Below are positions 54,840-62,577 of a stretch of DNA of 64,000 nucleotides, in pieces; positions within the stretch are counted from its first letter, which is position 1, and each line of letters begins with the position of its first letter. The notes under the pieces are model-generated. The model did no database searches. It was not told the origin of the DNA and saw nothing but the letters and a program-made list of their open reading frames with translations. Origin of the DNA: Mycolicibacterium mucogenicum DSM 44124 (GTDB lineage Bacteria > Actinomycetota > Actinomycetes > Mycobacteriales > Mycobacteriaceae); contig NZ_CP062008.1 of the NCBI RefSeq assembly GCF_005670685.2, forward strand, positions 4,092,001 through 4,156,000, given 5' to 3'. A program made the translations under genes and the position numbers.

Positions 54840-55229
54840 TCACTCCCGCTTCGAGATCCACTCCACCGTGGACGGGCTGAACAACAACCCCAGCGTGACG
54901 ATGGCGACGAGCCCGACGACGATGGCGTACTGCAGCTGGCCGGATTGGAAGACGTACCAGGCGACGCCGAGCAGCAGGAGGTTGGCGAACACCCCGATGC
55001 CACGGCCCCACCGGCGCCCGGTGATCAGTGCCCAGCCGCCGGCGAGCACCGCCCCGCCGATGCACACCAGCCAGATCGCATTGCCGTAACCGTTGACGAT
55101 GTGCTGGTCGGCGCCGGCCAACCCGCGCACCACGTACACCGCGGCGCCGATCAGGCCGAGCGCACCTTCGGCAGCCACCAGGAACCCGGCCCGGCGAACG
55201 GCCGGCGGATGGATCGTCGGATCACTCAC
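54840..55229 (-). CDS. Four-helix membrane protein (Rv3217c type)
   Basis: A 129-residue integral membrane protein with four helices ('[21 protein letters not shown]', '[19 protein letters not shown]', '[18 protein letters not shown]', '[16 protein letters not shown]'). GTG start overlapping the aroQ stop (GTGA). It converges with the MscS gene at a distance of 5 bp. Function unknown. Confidence 0.8.
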   Translation of the reverse strand: MSDPTIHPPAVRRAGFLVAAEGALGLIGAAVYVVRGLAGADQHIVNGYGNAIWLVCIGGAVLAGGWALITGRRWGRGIGVFANLLLLGVAWYVFQSGQLQYAIVVGLVAIVTLGLLFSPSTVEWISKRE

Positions 55230-55669
55230 TGCGACAACCGATCTGCCAGGTACCGCACCGCCAGCTCGTAACCGATGGGACCGGCGCCGGCGATCACCGT
55301 CTCGGCCACCGCCGACACGTAGGAATGGTGCCGGAAGGCCTCGCGCTTGTGGATGTTGCTCAAATGCACTTCGGCGACCGGCAATTCGGCTGCGGTGAGA
55401 GCGTCGGCGATGGCCACCGAGGTGTGGCTGTACGCGGCGGGGTTGATCACGATGCCGACGCAGTCGGTGCGCGCCGCCTGAATCGCGTCGACCAGTTCAC
55501 CTTCGTGGTTGCTCTGCACCGCGCGCACGGAGAAGCCCAGTTGTGCCGCGAGATCGATGACGGCCTGCTCGATCTGCGCCAACGTGGTCGAGCCGTAGAT
55601 TTCCGGCTGGCGAGTGCCCAACAGGTTCAGGTTGGGCCCGTTGACGAGGAGCAGGCGGCGATCGGTCAC
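55226..55669 (-). CDS. aroQ: Type II 3-dehydroquinate dehydratase
   Basis: A 147-residue type II dehydroquinase. The family start '[21 protein letters not shown]' holds the catalytic Tyr, '[16 protein letters not shown]' the substrate loop, and '[17 protein letters not shown]' the catalytic His. It interconverts 3-dehydroquinate and 3-dehydroshikimate. It is not beside shikimate genes; mycobacteria normally have an aroQ (aroD) in the aroK-aroB-aroQ cluster, so this is probably a second copy, possibly for quinate catabolism. GTG start at 55669; upstream open frame is antisense to the SEC-C and DAG-kinase genes. Confidence 0.92.
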   Translation of the reverse strand: MTDRRLLLVNGPNLNLLGTRQPEIYGSTTLAQIEQAVIDLAAQLGFSVRAVQSNHEGELVDAIQAARTDCVGIVINPAAYSHTSVAIADALTAAELPVAEVHLSNIHKREAFRHHSYVSAVAETVIAGAGPIGYELAVRYLADRLSQ

Positions 55670-55708
55670 CCACTCACGGTACCGGCTGCGAACAGGCAGA
55701 ATTGTCCG

Positions 55709-56104
55709 GTGCCGACCAACAATCCACCGTGTCGCTGCGATACCGGGGGCGAGTACGCCGCCTGCTGCGGCCCGCTGCACCGCGGCGAGCGTTCCGCTGC
55801 CACCGCGGTGGCACTGATGCGTTCGCGGTTCACCGCGTTCGCCCTCGGTGAGGTCGGCTACCTGCTGGCGACCTGGCATCCGGACACCCGACCGGCAGAC
55901 CTCGATCTCGATGACGCCGTTGTCTGGCGCCGGCTGCAGATCGTCGACACCGAGGCCGGCGGTGCGGACGATCCGACCGGCGTCGTGCAGTTCCGCGCGC
56001 AGTACGTGCGCGACGGCAGCCGGCACATCCTGCACGAGCGCAGCCGATTCACCCGCGGCGACGACGGCGACTGGCTGTACGTCGACGGCGACTTCGTGGA
56101 CTAG
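55709..56104 (+). CDS. YchJ-like SEC-C / UPF0225 protein
   Basis: A 131-residue UPF0225/YchJ family protein. The N-terminal metal-binding region has three cysteines in '[18 protein letters not shown]' (SEC-C-like), the body has '[23 protein letters not shown]', and the C-terminal NTF2-like strands end '[13 protein letters not shown]'. Function unknown. The GTG start at 55709 is divergent from aroQ by 39 bp. Confidence 0.85.
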   Translation: MPTNNPPCRCDTGGEYAACCGPLHRGERSAATAVALMRSRFTAFALGEVGYLLATWHPDTRPADLDLDDAVVWRRLQIVDTEAGGADDPTGVVQFRAQYVRDGSRHILHERSRFTRGDDGDWLYVDGDFVD

Positions 56105-56156
56105 CCGCCGGGCGACCGAGTTGCCGACGGTCGCGCCGCGGATAGGCTCGTCACCC

Positions 56157-57116
56157 GTGCGTGCCGTGCTGATCGTGAATCCGAACGCAACCTCGACGAC
56201 CCCGGCAGGCCGGGACCTCCTTGCCCATGCGCTGGAGAGCCGCGTCGACCTGACCGTCGCGCATACCGACCACCGCGGCCACGCCATCGAGATCGGGCAC
56301 CAGGCCGCCGCTGACGGCACCGACGTGGTGATCGTGCACGGCGGCGACGGCACGGTGAACGAGGTGGTCAACGGCATCCTCGGGCACGCGAACGGCGTGC
56401 CGGGCGCCTCGAACACAGCCGTCGGTGTGGTTCCCGGCGGCTCGGCGAACGTCTTCGCCCGGGCCCTCGGCATCAGCCCCGACCCGCTGGAGGCGACGAA
56501 CCAGCTCGTCGACCTGCTCAGCGACTACCGCCGCGGCGTGCCCTGGCGGCGCATCGGGTTGATGGACTGCGGTGACCGCTGGTCGGTGTTCACCGCCGGC
56601 ATGGGCGTCGACGGCGAGGTCGTGGCGGCCGTCGAGGCGCAGCGGGCCAAGGGCCGCAAGGTGACGGCGTCGCGGTACATCCGGGTGGCGATCCGCGAGG
56701 CCGTGGGCAGTGCCCGCAAGCCCCCGCGGCTGACGCTGCACCTGCCGGACCGCGAGCCGGTTACCGGGGTGCACTTCGCGTTCGTGTCGAACGCCAGCCC
56801 GTGGACCTACGCCAACAGCCGACCGGTCTGGACCAACCCCACGACGACGTTCGAAACGGGGCTGGGTGTGTTCGCAACCACGAGCATGGGCATCTGGGCG
56901 AACCTTCGATTGCTACGACGGATGCTGTCGCGTACGCCACAGATCGAGGGTCCGCACCTGATCCGCGATGACGACCTGCCGTGGCTGCGCGTGACAAGTG
57001 ACACACCTATCGCGTGCCAAATTGACGGAGATTTCGTTGGCCTGCGCGAAAGCATGACGTTCACGTCGGTTCCCGCGGCTCTGAATGTGGTCGCGCCCCC
57101 AGCAAAAGCCCAGTGA
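56157..57116 (+). CDS. Diacylglycerol/lipid kinase catalytic-domain protein
   Basis: A 319-residue DAGK/sphingosine-kinase fold protein (Rv3218 counterpart). It has '[18 protein letters not shown]' at the N-terminus, the nucleotide-binding '[15 protein letters not shown]' (GGDGT), and '[16 protein letters not shown]'; '[16 protein letters not shown]' follows. It would phosphorylate a lipid or long-chain base at the membrane face; related mycobacterial proteins act on diacylglycerol. GTG start at 56157. Confidence 0.87.
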   Translation: MRAVLIVNPNATSTTPAGRDLLAHALESRVDLTVAHTDHRGHAIEIGHQAAADGTDVVIVHGGDGTVNEVVNGILGHANGVPGASNTAVGVVPGGSANVFARALGISPDPLEATNQLVDLLSDYRRGVPWRRIGLMDCGDRWSVFTAGMGVDGEVVAAVEAQRAKGRKVTASRYIRVAIREAVGSARKPPRLTLHLPDREPVTGVHFAFVSNASPWTYANSRPVWTNPTTTFETGLGVFATTSMGIWANLRLLRRMLSRTPQIEGPHLIRDDDLPWLRVTSDTPIACQIDGDFVGLRESMTFTSVPAALNVVAPPAKAQ

Positions 57117-57207
57117 CCAGCGATCTTGATAACACTTTGCAAAATTTAGGGCGCAGGTGGGCCAAGTGTAGTACAACTGGTTCAGGGGCCTGCCAACGCG
57201 GGTCCGC

Positions 57208-57223
57208 AGTGACATTGCCCACG
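57208..57223 (+). promoter_or_regulatory. CRP-like site upstream of whiB1
   Basis: 'agtgacattgcccacg' fits 7 of 10 fixed positions of the CRP consensus TGTGA-N6-TCACA and lies in the 250-bp region before whiB1. whiB1 of M. tuberculosis is controlled by cAMP-CRP (Rv3676) through sites upstream of its promoter. No second site could be placed with confidence. Confidence 0.5.
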
Positions 57224-57366
57224 AGTTAACGCGCCGCTATTGACATCTGTCCAGCCTGTGAAAACATCAGATGCAACAGTGCAGAAACATTTCGTGTGCA
57301 CCCGTTAACAGCCGAAGTGAAAAAACATTGCGCGCTTTGCTGCGCGCCCAGTGAGGAGTGTTGACC

Positions 57367-57621
57367 ATGGATTGGCGCCACAAGGCGGTCTGTCGCGACG
57401 AGGATCCGGAACTGTTCTTCCCCGTGGGAAACAGCGGCCCGGCCATCGCTCAGATCGCTGACGCGAAGCTCGTGTGCAACCGCTGCCCGGTGACCACCGA
57501 GTGCCTGAGCTGGGCACTCGAGTCCGGCCAGGACGCGGGTGTCTGGGGCGGCATGAGCGAAGACGAGCGTCGCGCGCTGAAGCGTCGCAACGCCCGCACC
57601 AAGGCCCGCACCAGCGTCTAG
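57367..57621 (+). CDS. whiB1: WhiB1 Fe-S transcription factor
   Basis: An 84-residue WhiB-like protein, the same length as M. tuberculosis WhiB1. Cluster cysteines are C9, C37, C40 and C46; 'DAGVWGGMSEDERRALKRR' gives the sigma-A contact turn and a basic C-terminus. The 4Fe-4S cluster senses nitric oxide; the protein is essential and a partner of sigma-A. 'gaggag' precedes the ATG at 57367. A 250-bp regulatory region lies upstream and a strong terminator directly downstream, so it is monocistronic. Confidence 0.97.
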   Translation: MDWRHKAVCRDEDPELFFPVGNSGPAIAQIADAKLVCNRCPVTTECLSWALESGQDAGVWGGMSEDERRALKRRNARTKARTSV

Positions 57622-57633
57622 CCACGGCATTCG

Positions 57634-57669
57634 AAAAATGACCCCGGCGACGAGCCGGGGTCATTTTTT
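57634..57669 (+). terminator. Intrinsic terminator of whiB1
   Basis: A 15-bp perfect stem with loop GACGA, starting 12 nt after the whiB1 stop and ending in six T's. The A/T-rich ends make it usable on both strands. Confidence 0.92.
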
Positions 57670-57686
57670 GTGCCACACGGTGCCGC

Positions 57687-57740
57687 GAGCGTGCCGTCAG
57701 ATCGCGGATCCGCCGAAGATCGCGATCTGTGTGCACGCTC
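57687..57740. repeat. Long imperfect hairpin between whiB1 and pdtaS
   Basis: Outer arms 'gagcgtgc' / 'gcacgctc', a 3-nt internal mismatch, then inner arms 'cagatcgcg' / 'cgcgatctg', which extend through GATC/GATC with one bulged G to a 7-nt loop. It stands 18 bp past the whiB1 terminator and about 80 bp from the end of pdtaS, and may act as the pdtaS terminator or be a mobile-type palindrome. Confidence 0.6.
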
Positions 57741-57788
57741 ACGGTAGGTGACCCAGACGCGAAATAGCTTGTGCTGCCGGGTTATTGC

Positions 57789-57838
57789 GCTGTGCCTACT
57801 GCGCGGCCCGGCCGCTGTGCCTACTGCGCGGCCCGGCC
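57789..57838. repeat. 25-bp perfect tandem duplication across the pdtaS stop
   Basis: The 25-bp unit beginning 'gctgtgcctactgcgcggcc' is present twice without a gap or mismatch. The pdtaS stop codon lies in the second unit (57821-57823); an identical TAG lies in the first. It looks like a recent slippage duplication. Confidence 0.9.
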
Positions 57839-59314
57839 GCGGCGACCGATCGGGACCCGCAGCACCACATCCGTGCCACCACCCGGCGCCGCATTCATCG
57901 CCAGTGTGCCGTCGAGAACCGACGACACCTGCGTCTGCACGATCTGCAGCCCCAGCCGGTCCGAGTTCTCGAGGGTGAAGCCTTCGGGCAACCCGTGCCC
58001 GTCGTCGTGGATCACCACATCGAGCCAGCGCGCCGACCGGTCCGACTTGATGGTCACGCTGCCCTGCTCGGTGGTCGGATCAAAAGCGTGCTCGATGGCG
58101 TTCTGCACCAGCTCGGTGATGACCATGATCAGCGCGTGCGCGCGGTCGGCATCCAGGACACCCAGATCACCCTCCCGCCGCACCCGGATGGGCGCGCCCA
58201 GCGACGCCAGGTCGTTCATCATCGGCAGGATGCGGTCGATGACCTCATCGAGGTTCACTTCCTCGTCCACCGACAGCGACAGGGCGTCGTGCACCAGCGC
58301 GATCGACGACACCCGGCGCACCGAATCCAGTAGCGCCTCGCGCGCCTCGGCGTTGTTCATGCGCCGGGACTGCAGCCGCAGCAATGCCGCCACCGTCTGC
58401 AGGTTGTTCTTCACCCGGTGGTGAATCTCACGGATCGTGGCGTCCTTGGACAGCAGCGCGCGGTCACGCCGCTTGATCTCGGTGACGTCGCGAACCAGCA
58501 CCGCCGCACCCACGGCCTGCCCGCCCACGGACAACGGGATGGTGCGCAGCAGCACCGCGGCGCCGCCGGCATCGATCTCCATGCGCATGCTGGAGCCGCC
58601 CGCCAGCAGATCCCGGACGTGGTTCGCCAGTTCCTGCGCGTCGAAGGGATCGGAGATCAGCGGACGCGTGACGCTGATCAGGTTCTGCCCGTCCAGCTCG
58701 GTGGCCAGCCCCATGCGGTGATAGGCCGAGATGGCGTTGGGGCTGGCGAAGGTCACGACGCCATCGACATCCAGCCGGATCAGTCCGTCACCGACGCGAG
58801 GGCTGGACCGCGACATCGGCACGTCACCGACGTTCGGGAACGTCCCCTCGGCCAGCATGCGCAGCAGATCGCGGGCGCAGTCCAGATAGGCCCGCTCGAG
58901 TGGCGCCACCTTGCGGCGGTCGGCGAGCGCGGTCTGGTGCGTGAGCACCGCAACCACGTCATTGCCGTAGCGGACCGGGACGGCTTCCAGGTTCAGACGC
59001 GAATCACCTTGTACCGCAGCGCTTTCAGCTCCCCGGCCGATGAGCCCGGTCTCGAAGGCCGCCGTGACGGCGGGCATGTCCGCGGCAGAGTTGATGGTCC
59101 CGACGGCGTCGGCGAACAGCACCGTCAGCGCGGTGTTGGGCCGAATCTGGGCCACGCACACCAGTGCCCCGTCGTCGCGCCGGACCCACATGAGGTAATC
59201 GGCGAACGACAGGTCGGAAAGCAGCTGCCATTCACCGACCACGGCATGTAGGTGGTCGACCGCATTGCCGGGCAGGACAGTGTGCTCGGCGAGCAGATCA
59301 CCGAGTGTGGACAC
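57821..59314 (-). CDS. pdtaS: PdtaS cytoplasmic sensor histidine kinase
   Basis: A 497-residue soluble kinase with an N-terminal GAF domain (about 20-150), PAS domain (about 170-280), HisKA_2 dimerisation helix with phospho-acceptor in 'EIHHRVKNN' (H298/H299), and HATPase ('TELVQNAIEHAF', 'DDGHGLPEGF', 'LGLQIV'). It phosphorylates the RNA-binding antiterminator PdtaR, which is encoded elsewhere, and in M. tuberculosis responds to nitric oxide and copper and to ligands in the GAF/PAS module. Rv3220c counterpart. It lies 27 nt downstream of the biotinyl-protein gene. Confidence 0.94.
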   Translation of the reverse strand: MSTLGDLLAEHTVLPGNAVDHLHAVVGEWQLLSDLSFADYLMWVRRDDGALVCVAQIRPNTALTVLFADAVGTINSAADMPAVTAAFETGLIGRGAESAAVQGDSRLNLEAVPVRYGNDVVAVLTHQTALADRRKVAPLERAYLDCARDLLRMLAEGTFPNVGDVPMSRSSPRVGDGLIRLDVDGVVTFASPNAISAYHRMGLATELDGQNLISVTRPLISDPFDAQELANHVRDLLAGGSSMRMEIDAGGAAVLLRTIPLSVGGQAVGAAVLVRDVTEIKRRDRALLSKDATIREIHHRVKNNLQTVAALLRLQSRRMNNAEAREALLDSVRRVSSIALVHDALSLSVDEEVNLDEVIDRILPMMNDLASLGAPIRVRREGDLGVLDADRAHALIMVITELVQNAIEHAFDPTTEQGSVTIKSDRSARWLDVVIHDDGHGLPEGFTLENSDRLGLQIVQTQVSSVLDGTLAMNAAPGGGTDVVLRVPIGRRGRAAQ

Positions 59315-59341
59315 GTCGCGTTATCCCGTTCTGGGGCTTGC

Positions 59342-59557
59342 CTAGCCGATGACGGCGATGAGATCGCCGGCCTGGATCACGTCGCCGACAGCCACGTTGA
59401 CGGACGTCACCGTGCCGGCGACCTCGGCCAGCACCGGAATCTCCATCTTCATCGACTCGAGGAGCACCACCGTGTCACCCTCGCCGATCTGGTCGCCCTC
59501 GCGAACCACGACCTCGAGCACACTGGCCACGATTTCAGCGCGAACGTCCTCGGCCAT
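59342..59557 (-). CDS. Biotinyl/lipoyl attachment-domain protein (TB7.3)
   Basis: A 71-residue stand-alone biotin carboxyl carrier-like domain with the biotinylation motif 'ESMKME' (Lys37). Length equals TB7.3 (Rv3221c). Stand-alone carriers of this type serve acyl-CoA carboxylases or act as small biotinylated antigens; the partner is not encoded here. The Met at 59557 gives the TB7.3 N-terminus; two extra codons are open upstream. It heads the pdtaS transcript. Confidence 0.93.
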   Translation of the reverse strand: MAEDVRAEIVASVLEVVVREGDQIGEGDTVVLLESMKMEIPVLAEVAGTVTSVNVAVGDVIQAGDLIAVIG

Positions 59558-59694
59558 CTTCACCCCACTCGTCTATGTATCTGCACACAGGCGGTGCCTG
59601 CGGCCTCTATTGCACCACAGCACCACGGTTTGCAATTGGGTGGCGTGGCCGTGCGACACTGTAGGGCGAGCAACCGAACCTTTGGAGGACCATC

Positions 59695-59769
59695 ATGGCC
59701 AAGCGTGGCCGCAAGAAGCGTGACCGTAAGCACTCGAAGGCCAACCACGGCCGGCGTCCCAACGCCTGA
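59695..59769 (+). CDS. Ribosomal protein bL37 (24 aa)
   Basis: A 24-codon gene with a strong ribosome-binding site ('ggaggac') 5-6 nt before ATG and its own terminator. The product starts 'MAKRGRKKRDRKHSK', and 13 of its 24 residues are Lys, Arg or His. It is nearly identical, as I recall, to bL37, a 50S protein first seen in mycobacterial ribosome structures. It is easily missed by gene finders because of its size. It stands alone between the biotinyl protein and rshA. Confidence 0.9.
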   Translation: MAKRGRKKRDRKHSKANHGRRPNA

Positions 59770-59780
59770 CCTACGCCTTC

Positions 59781-59818
59781 AAAAACCGCCCGGCTCCTGA
59801 CGGAACCGGGCGGTTTTT
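59781..59818. terminator. Bidirectional terminator, bL37 / rshA
   Basis: A 13-bp stem (arm 'aaaaaccgcccgg') with a 12-nt loop and A/T ends on both sides, placed 11 nt after bL37 and 5 nt from the convergent rshA stop. Confidence 0.88.
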
Positions 59819-59823
59819 CGTTG

Positions 59824-60135
59824 TCAGCCTCTGACGATGGTCGTGCGGCTGATCTCGAGCTTGAGGCGCGCTCGCAGGCCCTCAGGGGCCTTCTCGCCGC
59901 TGCACTTGGTGGCGATCAGCGCCTTCACCCGCTCCTCGATGCCGTACTGGCGCAGGCAGGTGGGGCATTCCTCCAAGTGGAACCGCAGCTTGTCGCGCGT
60001 CTCCGTGGTGCATTCCCCGTCGAGCAGCGTCCATACCTCGGCGATCACCGCGGCGCATTCGGGATGCTCCGGGTCGACCGGGCCGATCGGCGGCTGGAAG
60101 TCGTGCCCGTCGGGGCGGGTGAACTCGTCGCCCAT
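59824..60135 (-). CDS. rshA: Anti-sigma factor RshA
   Basis: A 103-residue zinc-associated anti-sigma (ZAS) factor. The redox switch H53-x3-C57-x2-C60 ('HLEECPTC') is intact, with further Cys at 27 and 42. It binds SigH under reducing conditions and releases it upon disulfide formation. Its ATG overlaps the sigH stop by one base, so the two are made in a coupled ratio. Confidence 0.95.
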   Translation of the reverse strand: MGDEFTRPDGHDFQPPIGPVDPEHPECAAVIAEVWTLLDGECTTETRDKLRFHLEECPTCLRQYGIEERVKALIATKCSGEKAPEGLRARLKLEISRTTIVRG

Positions 60136-60761
60136 CAGGACACCTCCTGGGTGTCGAGGCTCTCTCCACGGAGGAAGCCCCTGTCCCGGGCGACGCCCGT
60201 CAACAGTTCACGCAGCTGCTTGCGGCCACGGTGAAGCCGGGACATCACCGTCCCGATCGGGGTATCCATGATTTCGGCGATCTCCTTGTACGGGAAGCCC
60301 TCGACGTCGGCGTAGTACACCGCCATCCGGAACTCTTCTGGCAACGCTTGCAACGCCGCCTTGATTTCAGTGTCCGGCAGCGACTCCAGCGCTTCAACCT
60401 CAGCTGACCGCAGACCGGTCGACGAGTGCTCGGCGTTGGACGCCAGCTGCCAGTCGGTGATCTCGTCAGTCGGGTATTCCGCCGGCTGCCGCTGCTTCTT
60501 GCGGTAGCTGTTGATGTACGTGTTGGTCATGATCCGGTACAGCCACGCCTTGAGGTTCGTGCCCTCACGGAACGAGTGGAAGGCCGAATAGGCCTTCACC
60601 ATGGTCTCCTGGACCAGGTCCTCGGCGTCCGCAGGATTGCGTGTCATGCGCAGCGCGCCGCCGTAGAGCTGATCGAGCAGCGGAATCGCATCGCGCTCGA
60701 ACCGCGCCGTCAGCTCCGCGTCGCTCTCGACCGCGGAACCCAGCCCGTCGATGTCGGTCAT
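60135..60761 (-). CDS. sigH: ECF sigma factor SigH
   Basis: A 208-residue ECF sigma factor. Region 2: '[37 protein letters not shown]'-type helices including the -10 binding segment '[11 protein letters not shown]'; region 4: '[31 protein letters not shown]' HTH. SigH directs the thiol-oxidative and heat response (thioredoxin, mycothiol and mycoredoxin genes) and is inhibited by RshA. The ATG at 60761 is chosen by comparison with known SigH; the frame is open 42 codons further up, with a possible GTG four codons before. Confidence 0.95.
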   Translation of the reverse strand: MTDIDGLGSAVESDAELTARFERDAIPLLDQLYGGALRMTRNPADAEDLVQETMVKAYSAFHSFREGTNLKAWLYRIMTNTYINSYRKKQRQPAEYPTDEITDWQLASNAEHSSTGLRSAEVEALESLPDTEIKAALQALPEEFRMAVYYADVEGFPYKEIAEIMDTPIGTVMSRLHRGRKQLRELLTGVARDRGFLRGESLDTQEVS

Positions 60762-60971
60762 CGTGATCGAGACCGTCCCTTCTGTCGCGGCGCCACGCAA
60801 CAGGTCCGGTAACTCGACCGGACGTTCCAGACATGCCGTTGGCACCTGTGTCCCCTTCCGTCCGATCCTAGAGGCTGCGACCGACAAGTTCGCGAGCCAT
60901 TAATTGACCATGCTGACGGGAGTAACAGCACCGCACCACACAGTTGTTCCCGGCCTCTACGCTTGCCAGCC

Positions 60972-61463
60972 ATGGCGAGCGCGGCAACCCCGGCGATCAA
61001 GGCCCTGCAGGCCGCGGGAATCAGCTACGAGATTCGGCAGTTCCGGCACGACCCGCGGGCCACGTCGTTCGGCGACGAAGCCGTCACCGAACTCGCCGCG
61101 GACGGTTTCGTCGCGGCGCAGATCTTCAAGACGCTGGTGCTGGCGATCCCCGGTGGCCTGGCCGTCGCGGTACTGCCCGTGCCCGACAAGCTGTCGTTCA
61201 AGGCCGCGGCGGCAGCGCTCGGCGTGCCCAAGGCCGAGATGGCCGAGCAGGCCGCCGCGCAACGCGCCACGGGCTATGTCGTCGGCGGCATTTCCCCATT
61301 GGGGCAGCGCAAGGCACTGCCGACCGTCGTCGACGAGTCGGCGCTGAGCTGGGACCGGGTGCTGTGCAGCGCGGGCAAACGCGGATTGGACCTCGTGCTG
61401 GCCCCTGCCGACCTGGTCACGGCCACCTCGGCGGTCACTGCCGAGATATGTACTCCGCGGTAA
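60972..61463 (+). CDS. ybaK: YbaK-type Cys-tRNA(Pro)/aminoacyl-tRNA deacylase
   Basis: A 163-residue YbaK/EbsC protein that hydrolyses mischarged Cys-tRNA(Pro). Features: 'AAQIFKTLVLAIPGG' (catalytic Lys), 'PKAEMAEQAAAQRATGYVVGGISPLGQRKALP' loops (GGxSPLGxxK), and a C-terminal 'RGLDLVLAPADLV'. It stands divergent from sigH and 23 nt before the SDR gene. Confidence 0.88.
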   Translation: MASAATPAIKALQAAGISYEIRQFRHDPRATSFGDEAVTELAADGFVAAQIFKTLVLAIPGGLAVAVLPVPDKLSFKAAAAALGVPKAEMAEQAAAQRATGYVVGGISPLGQRKALPTVVDESALSWDRVLCSAGKRGLDLVLAPADLVTATSAVTAEICTPR

Positions 61464-61486
61464 GTCCGGCGGCATAGGGTGTGCGC

Positions 61487-62335
61487 ATGACACTGTCCGG
61501 GAAGACCATGTTCATCTCCGGTGCCAGCCGTGGCATCGGCTTGGCCATTGCCAAGAAGTTCGCGGCCGACGGCGCGAACGTCGCGTTGCTCGCCAAGACC
61601 GCCGAGCCCCATCCCAAGCTCGACGGCACCGTCTACACCGCGGCCAAGGAGATCGAGGAGGTCGGCGGCCAGGCGCTGCCGATCGTCGGCGACGTCCGCG
61701 ATCCCGACTCGGTGACCGCCGCCGTGGCCCAGGCGGTCGCGCAGTTCGGCGCCATCGACGTCTGCGTCAACAACGCCTCGGCCATCAACCTCGGCTCCAT
61801 CGAGGAAGTCCCGATGAAGCGCTTCGACCTGATGAACGGCATTCAGATCCGCGGCACCTACGCCGTCTCGCAGGCGTGTATCCCCCACATGAAGGGCCGC
61901 GAGAACCCGCACATCCTGACGCTGTCGCCGCCGATCCGGATGGAATCGGAGTGGCTGAAGCCGACCGCGTACATGATGGCGAAGTACGGAATGACGTTGT
62001 GCGCGTTGGGTATCGCCGAAGAGATGCGCGAGGCCGGCATCGCCTCGAACACGCTGTGGCCCCGCACCCTGGTCGCCACCGCCGCGGTGCAGAACCTGCT
62101 CGGCGGCGACGAGGCGATGGCCAAGGCCCGCAGGCCCGAGGTGTACTCCGACGCCGCCTACGCCATCTTCAACAAGCCGGCCCGTGAATACACCGGGCAG
62201 AGCCTGCTGTGCGAGGACGTACTGCTGGACTCCGGCGTCACCGACCTGTCGGTGTACAACTGCAGGCCGAATGCCGAACTCGGCGTCGACCTGTGGGTGG
62301 ACACCCCCAACCCGCCCGGATACACCGGCCCCTAA
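61487..62335 (+). CDS. Short-chain dehydrogenase (HSDL2-like SDR)
   Basis: A 282-residue SDR (Rv3224 counterpart). The cofactor motif GASRGIG lies at 12-18, 'VNNASAINLG' (NNAS) mid-domain, and the active site Tyr/Lys pair in 'TAYMMAKYGMT'; the Ser is in the 'LTLSPP' strand. It uses NAD(P)(H) on an unidentified alcohol or ketone; the pattern resembles HSDL2-like hydroxysteroid dehydrogenases. The Met at 61487 removes two doubtful residues. Its end overlaps the convergent mini membrane protein by 4 bp. Confidence 0.9.
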   Translation: MTLSGKTMFISGASRGIGLAIAKKFAADGANVALLAKTAEPHPKLDGTVYTAAKEIEEVGGQALPIVGDVRDPDSVTAAVAQAVAQFGAIDVCVNNASAINLGSIEEVPMKRFDLMNGIQIRGTYAVSQACIPHMKGRENPHILTLSPPIRMESEWLKPTAYMMAKYGMTLCALGIAEEMREAGIASNTLWPRTLVATAAVQNLLGGDEAMAKARRPEVYSDAAYAIFNKPAREYTGQSLLCEDVLLDSGVTDLSVYNCRPNAELGVDLWVDTPNPPGYTGP

Positions 62336-62577
62336 TCGGTGGCCGGGCAGATCTCGACACCGGTGACCATGGGCGGCCACGCCACCGTCACCTCCACGAG
62401 AGCGGCCAGCGGCGCGATCGCGGGAAATGCCCGGTCCCACTGTTTCTGCACCTGCTGCACCGCATGCGGGTGCAGAAACGTCCAGGCCATCCCGATAAGC
62501 AGGTACGGCAGCGCCATCCACAGCAGGAATTCGGCCATCGCGCCGACGCTGACCCGCCGGCTGAGCAAGCGCCGCAT
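62332..62577 (-). CDS. Mini membrane protein 2 of the oxygenase operon
   Basis: An 81-residue protein with one clear membrane helix ('MAEFLLWMALPYLLIGMAWTFL') and a second weak hydrophobic segment ending 'TVAWPPMV'. It shares the pattern A-E-[FW] ... PYL-x(2)-G-x(2)-W-x(3)-H ... W-P with the 77-residue protein at the other end of the operon, so they look paralogous. Its ATG overlaps the oxygenase stop by one base. Confidence 0.75.
   Translation of the reverse strand: MRRLLSRRVSVGAMAEFLLWMALPYLLIGMAWTFLHPHAVQQVQKQWDRAFPAIAPLAALVEVTVAWPPMVTGVEICPATD

Noticed and set aside
55670..56473. Long N-terminal extension of the aroQ frame
   Set aside because: Low-complexity translation antisense to the SEC-C and lipid-kinase genes; the family begins at the GTG at 55669.
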